NCBI GenBank assembly: GCA_963974475.1
Contig: CAXBCR010000002.1
Location: forward strand, 62,001 to 126,000
Origin: CAJXZP01 sp963974475
GTDB taxonomy: Bacteria > Bacteroidota > Bacteroidia > Flavobacteriales_G > Salibacteraceae
Length of the DNA: 64,000 bases
Reading direction: 5' to 3'
Each line of letters begins with the position of its first letter. Position 1 is the first letter of the stretch. Of this stretch, positions 46,073-53,918 are shown piece by piece. Under the pieces are notes generated by a model. It was not told where the DNA came from. It worked only from the letters and a program-made list of their open reading frames with translations, and ran no database searches. The translations under genes were made by a program, and so were the position numbers.

Positions 46073-47977
46073 ATGTTTAAAAAGGTGGTTTTTATAATTT
46101 GTCTATTCGGATTCGGGTCCAATTTATTGGGGCAAGACACATTTATAAAGGAAATACAATCTAATTTTACTGGTAGTGCACGATTGGTAGGTACCATTGA
46201 TGGCGGTTGGCTTATACTAGCTTCCGATGAAATGCAATTGATGAAGTACAATCAATGCGGGGATTTACAATGGGCAAAAGACTATTCCATTTCAAATACT
46301 AATTGTTGTGTAGCCGGTCAAATGGTGACTAGTTCGAATGGTAAGATTTTCCTACTTTCTAGAGAGAAACAAAATGGTGATTGGGCCGCAAGGGTAACTT
46401 GTTTAACCGCTATTGGCGATGTGGTTTGGAGCAAAATATTGGCTAAAGCGAATACGGACTTTTATCCTTATACACTGATGATTAACCCAACGGATGATAT
46501 TTTCATTCATGGGAATTTATTGTCTAATCCTGGAGGAGGAAATCCGTCTATTGCTTTAATAAAAATGGATGAATTTGGTTTGGTAGTTTGGTCAAATGTA
46601 TATGAGGATGGTAGTGTTTGGGGTTCGGCCATTGTGACCGAAGACAGTGGCTTTTTATTACGTAGGGCCAATTCATTAATAAAATTGGATTCTTTAGGAG
46701 CTTTAACCTGGTATATAAATATAACTAGCGTAGGAACCTACTATTATTTAGCTCCGGTGGAGGTGGAAGATGGCTATATTTTCACCATGTACAAAAGAGG
46801 GAGAGTTCAAATTGGGTATTGCAAAATTGATAAATTGGGTAATTTACTTTGGGGAGCACGATTTACAAATACCACAGGTATCCCTCAACCGTTGCAAAAG
46901 GTATCGAATGGTAATTTTGTATCTACGTTTAAGGGTCCTCGAGGATTATTAAATATTATTGAATTTGATAAAGATTTAAATGTAGTAAAAGGAAATGCCA
47001 TAAATTTAAGCCTACCAAATACCGTTTTTTATGAAGTCAATTTCACTTCAGATGGATTCCCACTTTTTTGCGGGAAATCAGATAGTCCTACCAGCCAACA
47101 TTTGATTTTTGGTAAGCTGGATACTAATTACGTATCGGGTTGCGACACGCTGGCGTTAACTTCCTTTTCATTGGAACCTATAGCCAAGGTAAGCGGCAGT
47201 TTTACCGAATTGTCATTGACAATTTCTGGTGTAGACTCTCCTGTGACGGGTACCGACATCCAATTTACAGATGCGATAATTTGTTCATCCATTAAACAGC
47301 GCAAGGTGGCCTTGGGAAGCGATACCACTATTTGCATGGGAGATACCATAATAGTAGCAAATACGACTACCGACCAATTTACCACTTATAAATGGTCGGA
47401 TGGCTCTACCGATATGAATTTGAAAGTGACGCAAGCGGGAACCTATTGGCTGGAAGCGAGTAATCCTTGTGTTGCGACTGTTTATTCCGATACCATAATG
47501 GTGAGCGCGGATTCAGTGACAAATCCGAATCTCGTTACCGATACGATTATGTGTGGGACTCAACCGTTTTTATTAAATGCGGAAATTCAAGGTGGAAGTT
47601 ATGTTTGGCAGGATAATTCCACCAACCCAACCTTCACAGTCGCTCAACCTGGAAAATATTATGTGGATATTAATCAGCGGTTATGCCAAAAGCGATTTTT
47701 CTCTAACGTGTTGAGTTGTGAGGACTTTTTGATTCCAAATATATTTACACCCAATAGTGACGGAGTAAATGATTATTTTGGCGTGAAGTACGAAGGTTTA
47801 GAAATGGTAACCATTGAAGTATATAACCGATGGGGAACGTTGTTGTTTCAAACCTCCAAGAAAGGGTTTGCCTGGGATGGAACTGCGAATGGAGAACCTG
47901 CTCCAGATGGGGTTTATTTTTACGTAATTCAAATAGGAAAGGCAAATTACCAAGGCTCCATAACTTTAATGCGATGA
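46073..47977 (+). CDS. Secreted protein with gliding-motility-associated (type B T9SS) C-terminal domain
   Basis: 634 residues. Signal peptide MFKKVVFIICLFGFGSNLLG, then a repetitive beta-propeller-like part (WLILASDEMQLMKYNQCGDL, LIKLDSLGALTW, IGYCKIDKLGNLLWGARF), then Ig-like modules with TYWLEASNPC and YVWQDNSTNPTFTVAQPGKY, and a C-terminal domain IPNIFTPNSDGVNDYF, EVYNRWGTLLFQT, GEPAPDGVYFYVI, the CHU_C/gliding-motility type that marks type B T9SS cargo. Start at ATG 46073 rather than TTG 46064. Its stop overlaps the next start (TGATG), so the two genes are translated together. Confidence 0.85.
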   Translation: MFKKVVFIICLFGFGSNLLGQDTFIKEIQSNFTGSARLVGTIDGGWLILASDEMQLMKYNQCGDLQWAKDYSISNTNCCVAGQMVTSSNGKIFLLSREKQNGDWAARVTCLTAIGDVVWSKILAKANTDFYPYTLMINPTDDIFIHGNLLSNPGGGNPSIALIKMDEFGLVVWSNVYEDGSVWGSAIVTEDSGFLLRRANSLIKLDSLGALTWYINITSVGTYYYLAPVEVEDGYIFTMYKRGRVQIGYCKIDKLGNLLWGARFTNTTGIPQPLQKVSNGNFVSTFKGPRGLLNIIEFDKDLNVVKGNAINLSLPNTVFYEVNFTSDGFPLFCGKSDSPTSQHLIFGKLDTNYVSGCDTLALTSFSLEPIAKVSGSFTELSLTISGVDSPVTGTDIQFTDAIICSSIKQRKVALGSDTTICMGDTIIVANTTTDQFTTYKWSDGSTDMNLKVTQAGTYWLEASNPCVATVYSDTIMVSADSVTNPNLVTDTIMCGTQPFLLNAEIQGGSYVWQDNSTNPTFTVAQPGKYYVDINQRLCQKRFFSNVLSCEDFLIPNIFTPNSDGVNDYFGVKYEGLEMVTIEVYNRWGTLLFQTSKKGFAWDGTANGEPAPDGVYFYVIQIGKANYQGSITLMR

Positions 47978-48576
47978 TGAAAAAACGAATTATGATCCTT
48001 TTATTTGGATTAATTGCCTTTAACCTAACCGCTCAAATTTCGGAGGTGAAGTTGTATCCAAACCCATTTAGTGACGAGGTTACCATTGATATTACTTCCA
48101 AAAAATTTTTTCGGGCAGATTATGCAATTCAAGTTTACGATATTATTGGGAGAGTCCTAATACAACAGAATGGAGAATTGATTTTTGGTAAAAATGAAAT
48201 TGCGTTTAATACTAGTTCGCTACCAGGAAATGGTGTTTATATTTTTTCTATATCTTCCGAAGGGGACACTAGTTTAGTAAAAGGAGTGAAGCGTATGACC
48301 GTTGGGATAGAGGATGCTCAGGAAGTGAAAAGCCCTGTGGTTTATCCAAACCCAGTTGTAAATTGGATGAATATTTCTAATTTAAAAGAGCAGCAGGATT
48401 ATAAAATTTCCATTTTCAACCTTCCAGGTCAATTGGTTTTTGAAATGGAAACACGTTTTCAGTCGATAGTTAATTTGGATTTAACTAGTTTAAAAACAGC
48501 CACCTATTTTATGCGAATTACGGACCACTCAGACCGCATAATCTATCTAAAAAAGTTTCAGAAACACGGGCTGTAA
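47977..48576 (+). CDS. Exported protein made of two tandem T9SS-type C-terminal domains
   Basis: 199 residues: signal peptide MKKRIMILLFGLIAFNLTAQ and then, with little else, two sorting-domain-like modules. The first begins VKLYPNPFSDEVTIDI and includes YDIIGRVLIQQNG and PGNGVYIFSI; the second begins PVVYPNPVVNWMNISN and includes FNLPGQLVFEME and TATYFMRIT, ending in IIYLKKFQKHGL. Cargo normally has one such tail after a functional domain. The frame runs back to 47830, inside the previous gene, so I take the ATG at 47977 (or 47974, ATGATG). Coupled to the CHU_C-type gene upstream. Confidence 0.8.
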   Translation: MKKRIMILLFGLIAFNLTAQISEVKLYPNPFSDEVTIDITSKKFFRADYAIQVYDIIGRVLIQQNGELIFGKNEIAFNTSSLPGNGVYIFSISSEGDTSLVKGVKRMTVGIEDAQEVKSPVVYPNPVVNWMNISNLKEQQDYKISIFNLPGQLVFEMETRFQSIVNLDLTSLKTATYFMRITDHSDRIIYLKKFQKHGL

Positions 48577-48629
48577 ATTAGTTTAATGGTTCATTAAACC
48601 TTTCCGTTTAAATCCTATCTTAGCTTGGT

Positions 48630-49181
48630 ATGTCCGAGATACTAGAAAAGCAAATTACAGATTTAATAGCGCAAAATGACTTTGAAAAAGCATTTGGGCT
48701 AGTTATGTCTGGGTATAAGGAGCGGCTATATTGGCATATCAGAAACATGGTGCTAAACCATGATGATACGGATGATGTTCTTCAAAACACGTATATAAAA
48801 ATATGGAAAAATCTTCCCAAATTTGAGGGTAGAAGCCAGGTATTTAGCTGGGCATATCGAATTGCAACCAATGAAACATTAACTTTTTTAGAGAAGCGCA
48901 AAAGAAAGTTTGCTGAGCGAATAGATAATGTAGAAAACGGAATTGCAAATTCTTTAATGGCCGATGAATATTTTGATGGAGCATATGCGGAAGCATGGCT
49001 TCATGAAGCCGTAAGTTTATTACCAGAAAAACAACAATTGGTATTCAATATGAAATATTTTGAGGAATTGAAATATGAGGAAATATCCGAAATACTGCAA
49101 ACTTCGGTAGGTGGGCTCAAAGCATCTTATCATCACGCGGTAAAGAAAATTGAAAAATTTGTCCAACAAAAAGCGAGTTGA
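48630..49181 (+). CDS. ECF-type RNA polymerase sigma factor
   Basis: 183 residues with the sigma-70 region 2 (RLYWHIRNMVLNHDDTDDVLQNTYIK, then FSWAYRIATNETLTFL) and region 4 (LPEKQQLVFNMKYFEELKYEEISEILQTSVGGLKASYHHAVKKIE) of ECF sigma factors. No region 1 or 3. The next gene, 38 nt on, encodes a single-span membrane protein that is probably its anti-sigma factor, and the third is Spy-like. ATG at 48630; TATCTTAG 6 nt upstream is a poor -7 match. Target promoters not identified. Confidence 0.92.
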   Translation: MSEILEKQITDLIAQNDFEKAFGLVMSGYKERLYWHIRNMVLNHDDTDDVLQNTYIKIWKNLPKFEGRSQVFSWAYRIATNETLTFLEKRKRKFAERIDNVENGIANSLMADEYFDGAYAEAWLHEAVSLLPEKQQLVFNMKYFEELKYEEISEILQTSVGGLKASYHHAVKKIEKFVQQKAS

Positions 49182-49219
49182 TTAAACCATTTTAGGTCAT
49201 ACGCGTCAAAAGAATAAGC

Positions 49220-49681
49220 ATGAACAATACGACAAATAATACAGATGAGAATTCCTTTTTGGAGGGGTTGAAACCAACGGATGGGATGAAAGTTCCAGCA
49301 GGGTATTTTGACCGTTTTGAGAATGAATTAAAAACAAAAATAAATGCCAGTTCAACGGAAGTGGAAGTACAAGAAATTAGACCTCGGTCGAAATCAAGTA
49401 CCCTTAAAATGGTTTCCATTTTAGCTGTGGCGGCATCGGTACTTTCAGCGGTGTTTTATTTCAATGCCTCGTCTGAAATTCCAAATGAAGAACCGAAATT
49501 TTCTTTGCAATCTGATGATTTAGACTACTACGATGTAGATGAATACTTGCTAGCTGAAAATTTTACAGAAGAAGAAATGGATGCTATATCGTTTACAGAT
49601 GATTATTTAACGAGCGATGAAATAATAGATTATATCCTAAATGAGAATTACTCAGAATATACAATAACAGAAAATTTATAA
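49220..49681 (+). CDS. Putative membrane anti-sigma factor
   Basis: 153 residues. The N-terminal ~60 residues contain MKVPAGYFDRFENELKTKI, a motif often found in proteins encoded after Bacteroidota ECF sigma genes. One membrane span (MVSILAVAASVLSAVFYF, near residue 65-82) follows, then an acidic periplasmic part (DDLDYYDVDEYLLAE, TEEEMDAISFTDDYL). The topology, position after the sigma gene and before a Spy-like gene suggest that it holds the sigma factor at the membrane. There is no zinc-anti-sigma HCC motif, so this is inference from context. Confidence 0.65.
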   Translation: MNNTTNNTDENSFLEGLKPTDGMKVPAGYFDRFENELKTKINASSTEVEVQEIRPRSKSSTLKMVSILAVAASVLSAVFYFNASSEIPNEEPKFSLQSDDLDYYDVDEYLLAENFTEEEMDAISFTDDYLTSDEIIDYILNENYSEYTITENL

Positions 49682-49693
49682 AAATCAAATATT

Positions 49694-50167
49694 ATGAAAA
49701 AGCAAATTATCACCATATTAGCTGTGCTATTTTACGCTGTTTCTGGCATGGCTCAACCCCCACATGAAATGGATGACCCATCCATGGGAGGAAAGCAGAA
49801 AAGGGAAAAAATTAAAGCAATGAAAGTTGAATTTATTACGACTAAATTGGATTTATCTACGGATGAAGCGCAAAAATTTTGGCCTGTATACAATGAGTTT
49901 ACCGACAAGTTGATGGCTATTGAAAAAGGGCGTAGAAAAATGTTGAAAGAGAACGCAGATAAGGAGTTGTCGGATGCTGAAATCAATAAACTGATCGCGT
50001 ATAATTTTGATACGGACCAAAAAATTCTCGATTTAAAACGAGAATATAATGAGAAGTTTAAAAAGGTATTATCCGTTCAAAAAGTTGGGCTCTTATATCA
50101 ATCTGAGCACATGTTTAAAAGAGAATTGCTTCATAAAATGAGGAAAGACGGACCGGCTCCAAGATAA
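49694..50167 (+). CDS. Spy/CpxP-like periplasmic protein
   Basis: 157 residues: signal peptide (MKKQIITILAVLFYAVSGMA), then a charged helical protein with LDLSTDEAQKFWPVYNEFTDKL and RREMxxK-like later helices (KILDLKREYNEKFKKVL). The LxLTxxEAxxFWPVYNE pattern is that of Spy/CpxP/CnrX-like helical periplasmic proteins, which sense or buffer misfolded proteins or metals. Encoded 12 nt after the anti-sigma-like gene. By analogy with sigma/anti-sigma/sensor triplets (such as CnrYXH) it could be the periplasmic sensor of the sigma system. Followed by a hairpin. Confidence 0.7.
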   Translation: MKKQIITILAVLFYAVSGMAQPPHEMDDPSMGGKQKREKIKAMKVEFITTKLDLSTDEAQKFWPVYNEFTDKLMAIEKGRRKMLKENADKELSDAEINKLIAYNFDTDQKILDLKREYNEKFKKVLSVQKVGLLYQSEHMFKRELLHKMRKDGPAPR

Positions 50168-50188
50168 AGAATACGGGGAAAGAGAGAG

Positions 50189-50225
50189 AAATAGGAAAGT
50201 AATTAAGTTTGCTTTCCTATTTTTG
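50189..50225 (+). terminator. Hairpin terminator overlapping the next gene's promoter
   Basis: AAATAGGAAAG and CTTTCCTATTT are exact complements around a 12-nt loop, with T residues after. The 3' arm and tail contain the box TATTTTTG and end 4 nt before the ATG of the aminotransferase. Confidence 0.65.
50218..50225 (+). promoter_or_regulatory. -7 box TATTTTTG, 4 nt before ATG (leaderless candidate)
   Basis: Box ends at 50225, ATG at 50230. It is part of the terminator's 3' arm. Third instance of the same box and spacing in the window. Confidence 0.45.
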
Positions 50226-50229
50226 TTTT

Positions 50230-51426
50230 ATGCCAAATTCAAAAGAAGTTTTTTACGAAAATTTAGCGCAAACTACCCCGTTTCCAATTGGGTTAGAAAT
50301 AGAAAGTGCAAAGGGGTCGTGGCTTTATGGGCCTGATAATAAGAAGTGGTTGGATATGGTTTCTGGGATTTCGGTAAACAATATCGGACACAATCATCCA
50401 AAAGTGGTGGAAGCCATTAAAGAGCAGGTGGATAAACACATGCACGTAATGGTGTATGGTGAGTTTATTCAAAAAGCGCAAAGTGGTCTCGCTGAAAAGT
50501 TGGCGCAAATACTCCCAGCAAATTTGAATGCTACCTATATGGTTAATTCAGGAACGGAAGCCAACGAAGCGGCCCTTAAATTAGCCAAACGTGTTACGGG
50601 AAGAACACAATTAATTAGCTGTAGAAATTCCTATCATGGAAGTTCTCATGGTTCATTAAGTGTGACGGGAAACGAGAATAAAAAATTTGCTTTTCGGCCC
50701 TTATTACCCGGTGTAAAATTTATCACGTTTAATACTATTTCAGAACTGGATTTAATTACTACTGATACTGCCGGAGTCATTATGGAGGTTATTCAAGGTG
50801 ATGCTGGTGTTCGCGTGCCATCTGTGGATTTTATGAAGGCCATTCGTAAACGATGTAACGAAACCGGAACACAACTTATTTTTGACGAGGTGCAAACTGG
50901 TTTTGGACGTACAGGGACGATGTTTGCGTTTGAACATTTTGGGGTATATCCGGATATACTAACTATTGGAAAAGCCTTTGGTGGTGGAATGCCTATTGGC
51001 GGAATGATTTCTAGTAAAGAGAAAATGCAACTATTCACCCATAACCCTATGTTGGGGCATATTACCACTTTTGGGGGACATCCCGTTATTTGTGCTGCGG
51101 CATTGGCTAATATCAAAGTGATAGAAACCGAGATTGATTTTGAGGAGGTAGAGCGAAAGGGTGCATTGATTGAGCAATTGCTTCAGCACCCGCAAGTTAA
51201 AGAAATTCGTAGAAAAGGACTCTTTTTTGCGATTGACATGGATAATTTTGAAAAAGTTAAAACCGTAGTTGATTATTGCTTGGAGCAAGGAGTAATCACT
51301 TTTTGGTTTCTTTCTACTAGCCACGCCTTTCGATTATCACCCCCCTTAAATATCAGTGAAAAAGACCTGCGATATGCAAGTCGAATAATTCAGGAAGGTT
51401 TTAACTTAGCAACGAAAATTGAATAA
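50230..51426 (+). CDS. Class III PLP aminotransferase (ornithine/acetylornithine-type family)
   Basis: 398 residues from ATG 50230 (TTG 50209 is inside the terminator stem). Fold-type I aminotransferase: WLDMVSGISVNNIGHNHPKV, YMVNSGTEANEAALKLAKR, then CRNSYHGSSHGSLSVTG, LIFDEVQTGFGRTGTMFAFE, and the PLP lysine in LTIGKAFGGGMPIGG. The family includes acetylornithine, ornithine and lysine transaminases; specificity cannot be read from motifs. In Bacteroidota this gene is often annotated only as an aspartate-aminotransferase-family protein. An antibiotic-biosynthesis-monooxygenase-like gene follows 15 nt later in the same operon. Confidence 0.88.
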   Translation: MPNSKEVFYENLAQTTPFPIGLEIESAKGSWLYGPDNKKWLDMVSGISVNNIGHNHPKVVEAIKEQVDKHMHVMVYGEFIQKAQSGLAEKLAQILPANLNATYMVNSGTEANEAALKLAKRVTGRTQLISCRNSYHGSSHGSLSVTGNENKKFAFRPLLPGVKFITFNTISELDLITTDTAGVIMEVIQGDAGVRVPSVDFMKAIRKRCNETGTQLIFDEVQTGFGRTGTMFAFEHFGVYPDILTIGKAFGGGMPIGGMISSKEKMQLFTHNPMLGHITTFGGHPVICAAALANIKVIETEIDFEEVERKGALIEQLLQHPQVKEIRRKGLFFAIDMDNFEKVKTVVDYCLEQGVITFWFLSTSHAFRLSPPLNISEKDLRYASRIIQEGFNLATKIE

Positions 51427-51441
51427 CATAAATAAATTAAC

Positions 51442-51747
51442 ATGATAGCAAAAACACCAAAAGCACCGTATTACGCAGTTATATTTTCTTCAATATTAGC
51501 CGAAAACCATGAAGGATATGAAGATATGGCCAAAGATATGTTTGATCTAGCGGCTAAACAACCTGGCTTTTTAGGTATGGAATCGGTAAAAGAGGGGATG
51601 GGTATTTCAGTTTCATACTGGGATAGTTTAGAAAATATTAGAGCTTGGAGTAAACATTCGGACCATTCAAAAGCAAAAGAAATGGGAAAAAACGGATTTT
51701 ATAAAGAATTCAAAACACGAATTTGTAAAGTAGAAATGGAATACTAA
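51442..51747 (+). CDS. Antibiotic biosynthesis monooxygenase (ABM) domain protein
   Basis: 101 residues with the alpha+beta barrel pattern of the ABM family: YYAVIFSSILAENHEGYED, MFDLAAKQPGFLGMESVKE, ISVSYWDSLENIRAWSKH. The WxSxExxxxWxxHxxH core is close to the heme/quinol monooxygenase group, though these small proteins often have no proven activity. Co-transcribed with the aminotransferase; terminator follows. Confidence 0.85.
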   Translation: MIAKTPKAPYYAVIFSSILAENHEGYEDMAKDMFDLAAKQPGFLGMESVKEGMGISVSYWDSLENIRAWSKHSDHSKAKEMGKNGFYKEFKTRICKVEMEY

Positions 51748-51770
51748 TTTCTGTTTATTAAAAAATGACT

Positions 51771-51816
51771 GGACTTCTTAAATGGTGATTTTTCGCTAAG
51801 TAAGAAGTCCTTTTTT
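51771..51816 (+). terminator. Intrinsic terminator with long loop
   Basis: GGACTTCTTA and TAAGAAGTCC are exact complements around a 20-nt loop, followed by TTTTTT. Confidence 0.65.
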
Positions 51817-51825
51817 ATTTTAAGT

Positions 51826-52176
51826 ATGTCGGATATAAATCTCATTGATAATTTTTTTCTATCACAAGATGAACCTCAAGGTTCCTGTTTGTTAGCGCTG
51901 CGTTCTATTTTTATGAATTGGGATGATGATATCAGTGAGCATTGGAAATACAGTATTCCGTTTTATTATTATAAAGGCAAACCATTTTGCTATTTGTGGC
52001 GTGATAAAAAGACACTGCATCCGTATATCGGAATAGTGAAAGGGGGAGAAATTTCGCATCCCGAATTGTATCAAGGAAGTAGAAAAAAGATGAAAATACT
52101 ACAGATTGACCCGAATGAGGATATTCCGATTAAAGCGATTTATGAAATATTTGAGGCGTTAAAACCTTATTATTAA
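51826..52176 (+). CDS. DUF1801 (YdhG-like) protein
   Basis: 116 residues. The segment SEHWKYSIPFYYYKGKPFCYLW, then TLHPYIGIVKGGEI, is typical of DUF1801/YdhG proteins, whose role is unknown. Four-base overlap with the convergent secreted gene (52173-52176). It starts 10 nt after a terminator T run, so it needs its own promoter; none is clear. Confidence 0.8.
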   Translation: MSDINLIDNFFLSQDEPQGSCLLALRSIFMNWDDDISEHWKYSIPFYYYKGKPFCYLWRDKKTLHPYIGIVKGGEISHPELYQGSRKKMKILQIDPNEDIPIKAIYEIFEALKPYY

Positions 52177-52709
52177 TTAGTGACTTGTATATTTAATGTA
52201 ATAGAAAATAGAAGGTCATCTGTAAATTTTAAATTTGGAAAATCTTCTTTCAAAGCTTTTGGTGAAAATTTCCCTTTCATTTGAAGAAAAACCATAAAGC
52301 CATGAGCTCCTCTAACCCTAGTTATTAAAACGTCTACTGGAATTAATTGGTCTTCATTGTTTAGAATTACATTAATATCATCGGTGAAATGAGTTTCAAT
52401 TTCCGTTGTTTTTAGTTTGGCATCCAACCAGGAATATTCTCCGGTAAAATCTATTGGAATTTCTGCTCTTTCGGGGCTCAAATCATCTTTAAATTTACCT
52501 AAAACGCGTGCATCTAAATTAGAATAATGCACCTCCAAAATACCCAATTGTCCGTTTAGGGTAACCTTGTTTTTAATATTTTCAATAATTACTGTATCCC
52601 CGTTTACAATTCCTGAAATCAACACGCGGTTGGAAACGGTAGAATAATGGCTCTGTGAAAACCCGAAAACGGAAGTGAAAAAAAGAAAAATAAAAGTAAT
52701 TTGTTTCAT
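52173..52709 (-). CDS. Exported protein, YceI-like
   Basis: 178 residues from ATG 52709. Signal peptide (MKQITFIFLFFTSVFGFSQS), then a beta-rich domain with KNKVTLNGQLGILEVHYSNL, FTGEYSWLDAKLKTTEI and KFTDDLLFSITLNIQ. Parts of this resemble YceI-type lipid-binding proteins, but the match is loose. Start lies 11 nt after the stop of the CoA-binding gene, so it is in one operon with it and the DUF547 gene. Confidence 0.55.
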   Translation of the reverse strand: MKQITFIFLFFTSVFGFSQSHYSTVSNRVLISGIVNGDTVIIENIKNKVTLNGQLGILEVHYSNLDARVLGKFKDDLSPERAEIPIDFTGEYSWLDAKLKTTEIETHFTDDINVILNNEDQLIPVDVLITRVRGAHGFMVFLQMKGKFSPKALKEDFPNLKFTDDLLFSITLNIQVTN

Positions 52710-52719
52710 ACGATTTGAT

Positions 52720-53103
52720 TTATAGCCCATCTTGGTACATGCCCGTGGCTAATAAAACTAGGGTACAGGCTTCTTCAAATTCGATGCCGTTCTCCGTTAG
52801 TTTTTGGTAAAAATCTTTGTTTTCTGTACCAGGGTTAAAAATAACCTTTTTAGGATGTAACCCAATAATGTAATTATAAAATTCGGGCTGTCTTGCTGGG
52901 CCAACATATAAGCTAACCACCTTGATATTAGAAATAGAGGACGGCCACCGTTTTATAATCGTATTTCCAGCAATTTCGCCATCTCTAAATCCCAGAGCGA
53001 TTACAGGATATTCATGTTCCGTTAATTTGGTTACTGCTTTGAAGGCGTATCTGTTTTCGTTTGGGGTGGCACCAATTACCGCTGTTTTCCAGTCTACTTT
53101 CAT
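52720..53103 (-). CDS. CoA-binding (Rossmann) domain protein, YccU-like
   Basis: 127 residues forming one Rossmann-like domain: KTAVIGATPNENRYAFKAV, YPVIALGFRDGEIAG, NIKVVSLYVGPARQPEFYN, KKVIFNPGTENKDFYQKL and EEACTLVLLATGMY. This is the CoA-binding domain family; ligand unproven. Start overlaps the stop of the upstream DUF547 gene (ATGA), typical of coupled genes. Confidence 0.85.
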   Translation of the reverse strand: MKVDWKTAVIGATPNENRYAFKAVTKLTEHEYPVIALGFRDGEIAGNTIIKRWPSSISNIKVVSLYVGPARQPEFYNYIIGLHPKKVIFNPGTENKDFYQKLTENGIEFEEACTLVLLATGMYQDGL

Positions 53104-53828
53104 TTAAAGGAAGCTATTTTGTCCGAATAAATGATTTTGGTGTCCTTCATGTCGTTGCCAATTACTTCGGCTCTTTTAAGTCCAGAAATCATCCCTTCTT
53201 TGTAACCAAACTCTCTTTTGAAATGCTTAATCCATGATGGAATGAACACTTCGTTTCGGTCTAGATCATAATGAATAAATGTATTTAGAAATAATATGGA
53301 AACCTCGTCTAACTGTGCATCCATTTTTTCTGGTTCATAATATGAAAGTGCATCCGAAATTTTTTCATGACTATCCATAGCCAACAAAACTCGCCCGTCA
53401 GGATAATTTACCCGTAATGCTTTTTCCCATTTTGGGACGATTATTTTTTGGAGGCCAGTAACTTTACTCTTAGATTCTAAAAGGATTTTATACAGAATGT
53501 CGTTTAAACTAAACACTCGATTTGCAATGGTAATATGCTTTTTGTTTTTGCATTTCGAACCACAATCTGGGTTGTCTTGAATTAATTTTTGGCTATAGGT
53601 AATGTAAATATTTACCCAAAAAGCCTGTTTTTTTAAATCACTATTAAGCTGATTATTCAATTCCTCAAAGGTAATGGCAGCAAGTTGTTGCTCGTATTCC
53701 TGAGTAGGTTGGTTCATTTTAAAGCTTAGGAGCAAGTCTTGCGAAATAGAAATGGCTTGTTGGCTAATAGCCATATTCTGGATACTTCCCAAAAGAATAA
53801 AAAGTGCGATTGAAGTAAAGTTTTTCAT
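53100..53828 (-). CDS. Exported DUF547-like protein
   Basis: 242 residues with a signal peptide (MKNFTSIALFILLGSIQNMA). KKQAFWVNIYITYSQKLI and RVFSLNDILYKILLES are the DUF547 landmarks. The cysteine motif usually found later (NCG...CP) is missing; at that place it reads LLAMDSHEKISD. So the core may not have the cysteine-based function expected. The gene starts the three-gene minus-strand operon, with a -7 box TATTTTTG 16 nt before ATG. Confidence 0.7.
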   Translation of the reverse strand: MKNFTSIALFILLGSIQNMAISQQAISISQDLLLSFKMNQPTQEYEQQLAAITFEELNNQLNSDLKKQAFWVNIYITYSQKLIQDNPDCGSKCKNKKHITIANRVFSLNDILYKILLESKSKVTGLQKIIVPKWEKALRVNYPDGRVLLAMDSHEKISDALSYYEPEKMDAQLDEVSILFLNTFIHYDLDRNEVFIPSWIKHFKREFGYKEGMISGLKRAEVIGNDMKDTKIIYSDKIASFK

Positions 53829-53844
53829 TGTCTATGATTTGTAG

Positions 53845-53852
53845 CAAAAATA
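53845..53852 (-). promoter_or_regulatory. -7 box TATTTTTG before the DUF547 operon
   Basis: Minus-strand TATTTTTG, 16 nt before the ATG at 53828. Same 8-mer as the leaderless candidates but with a normal leader. Confidence 0.45.
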
Positions 53853-53918
53853 CGGAATGGCAGGAAAGATTCTGGGACTTTTGCTTGAAATGCATCCCAT
53901 TATCCCAATCAAAAAATC

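Noticed and set aside
47830..47973. Upstream extension of the double-sorting-domain gene
   Set aside because: It is the other frame of the CHU_C-type gene; the signal peptide begins at the ATG at 47974/47977.
50793..51116. 107-codon minus-strand frame inside the aminotransferase
   Set aside because: Antisense shadow of a conserved gene; low-complexity translation.
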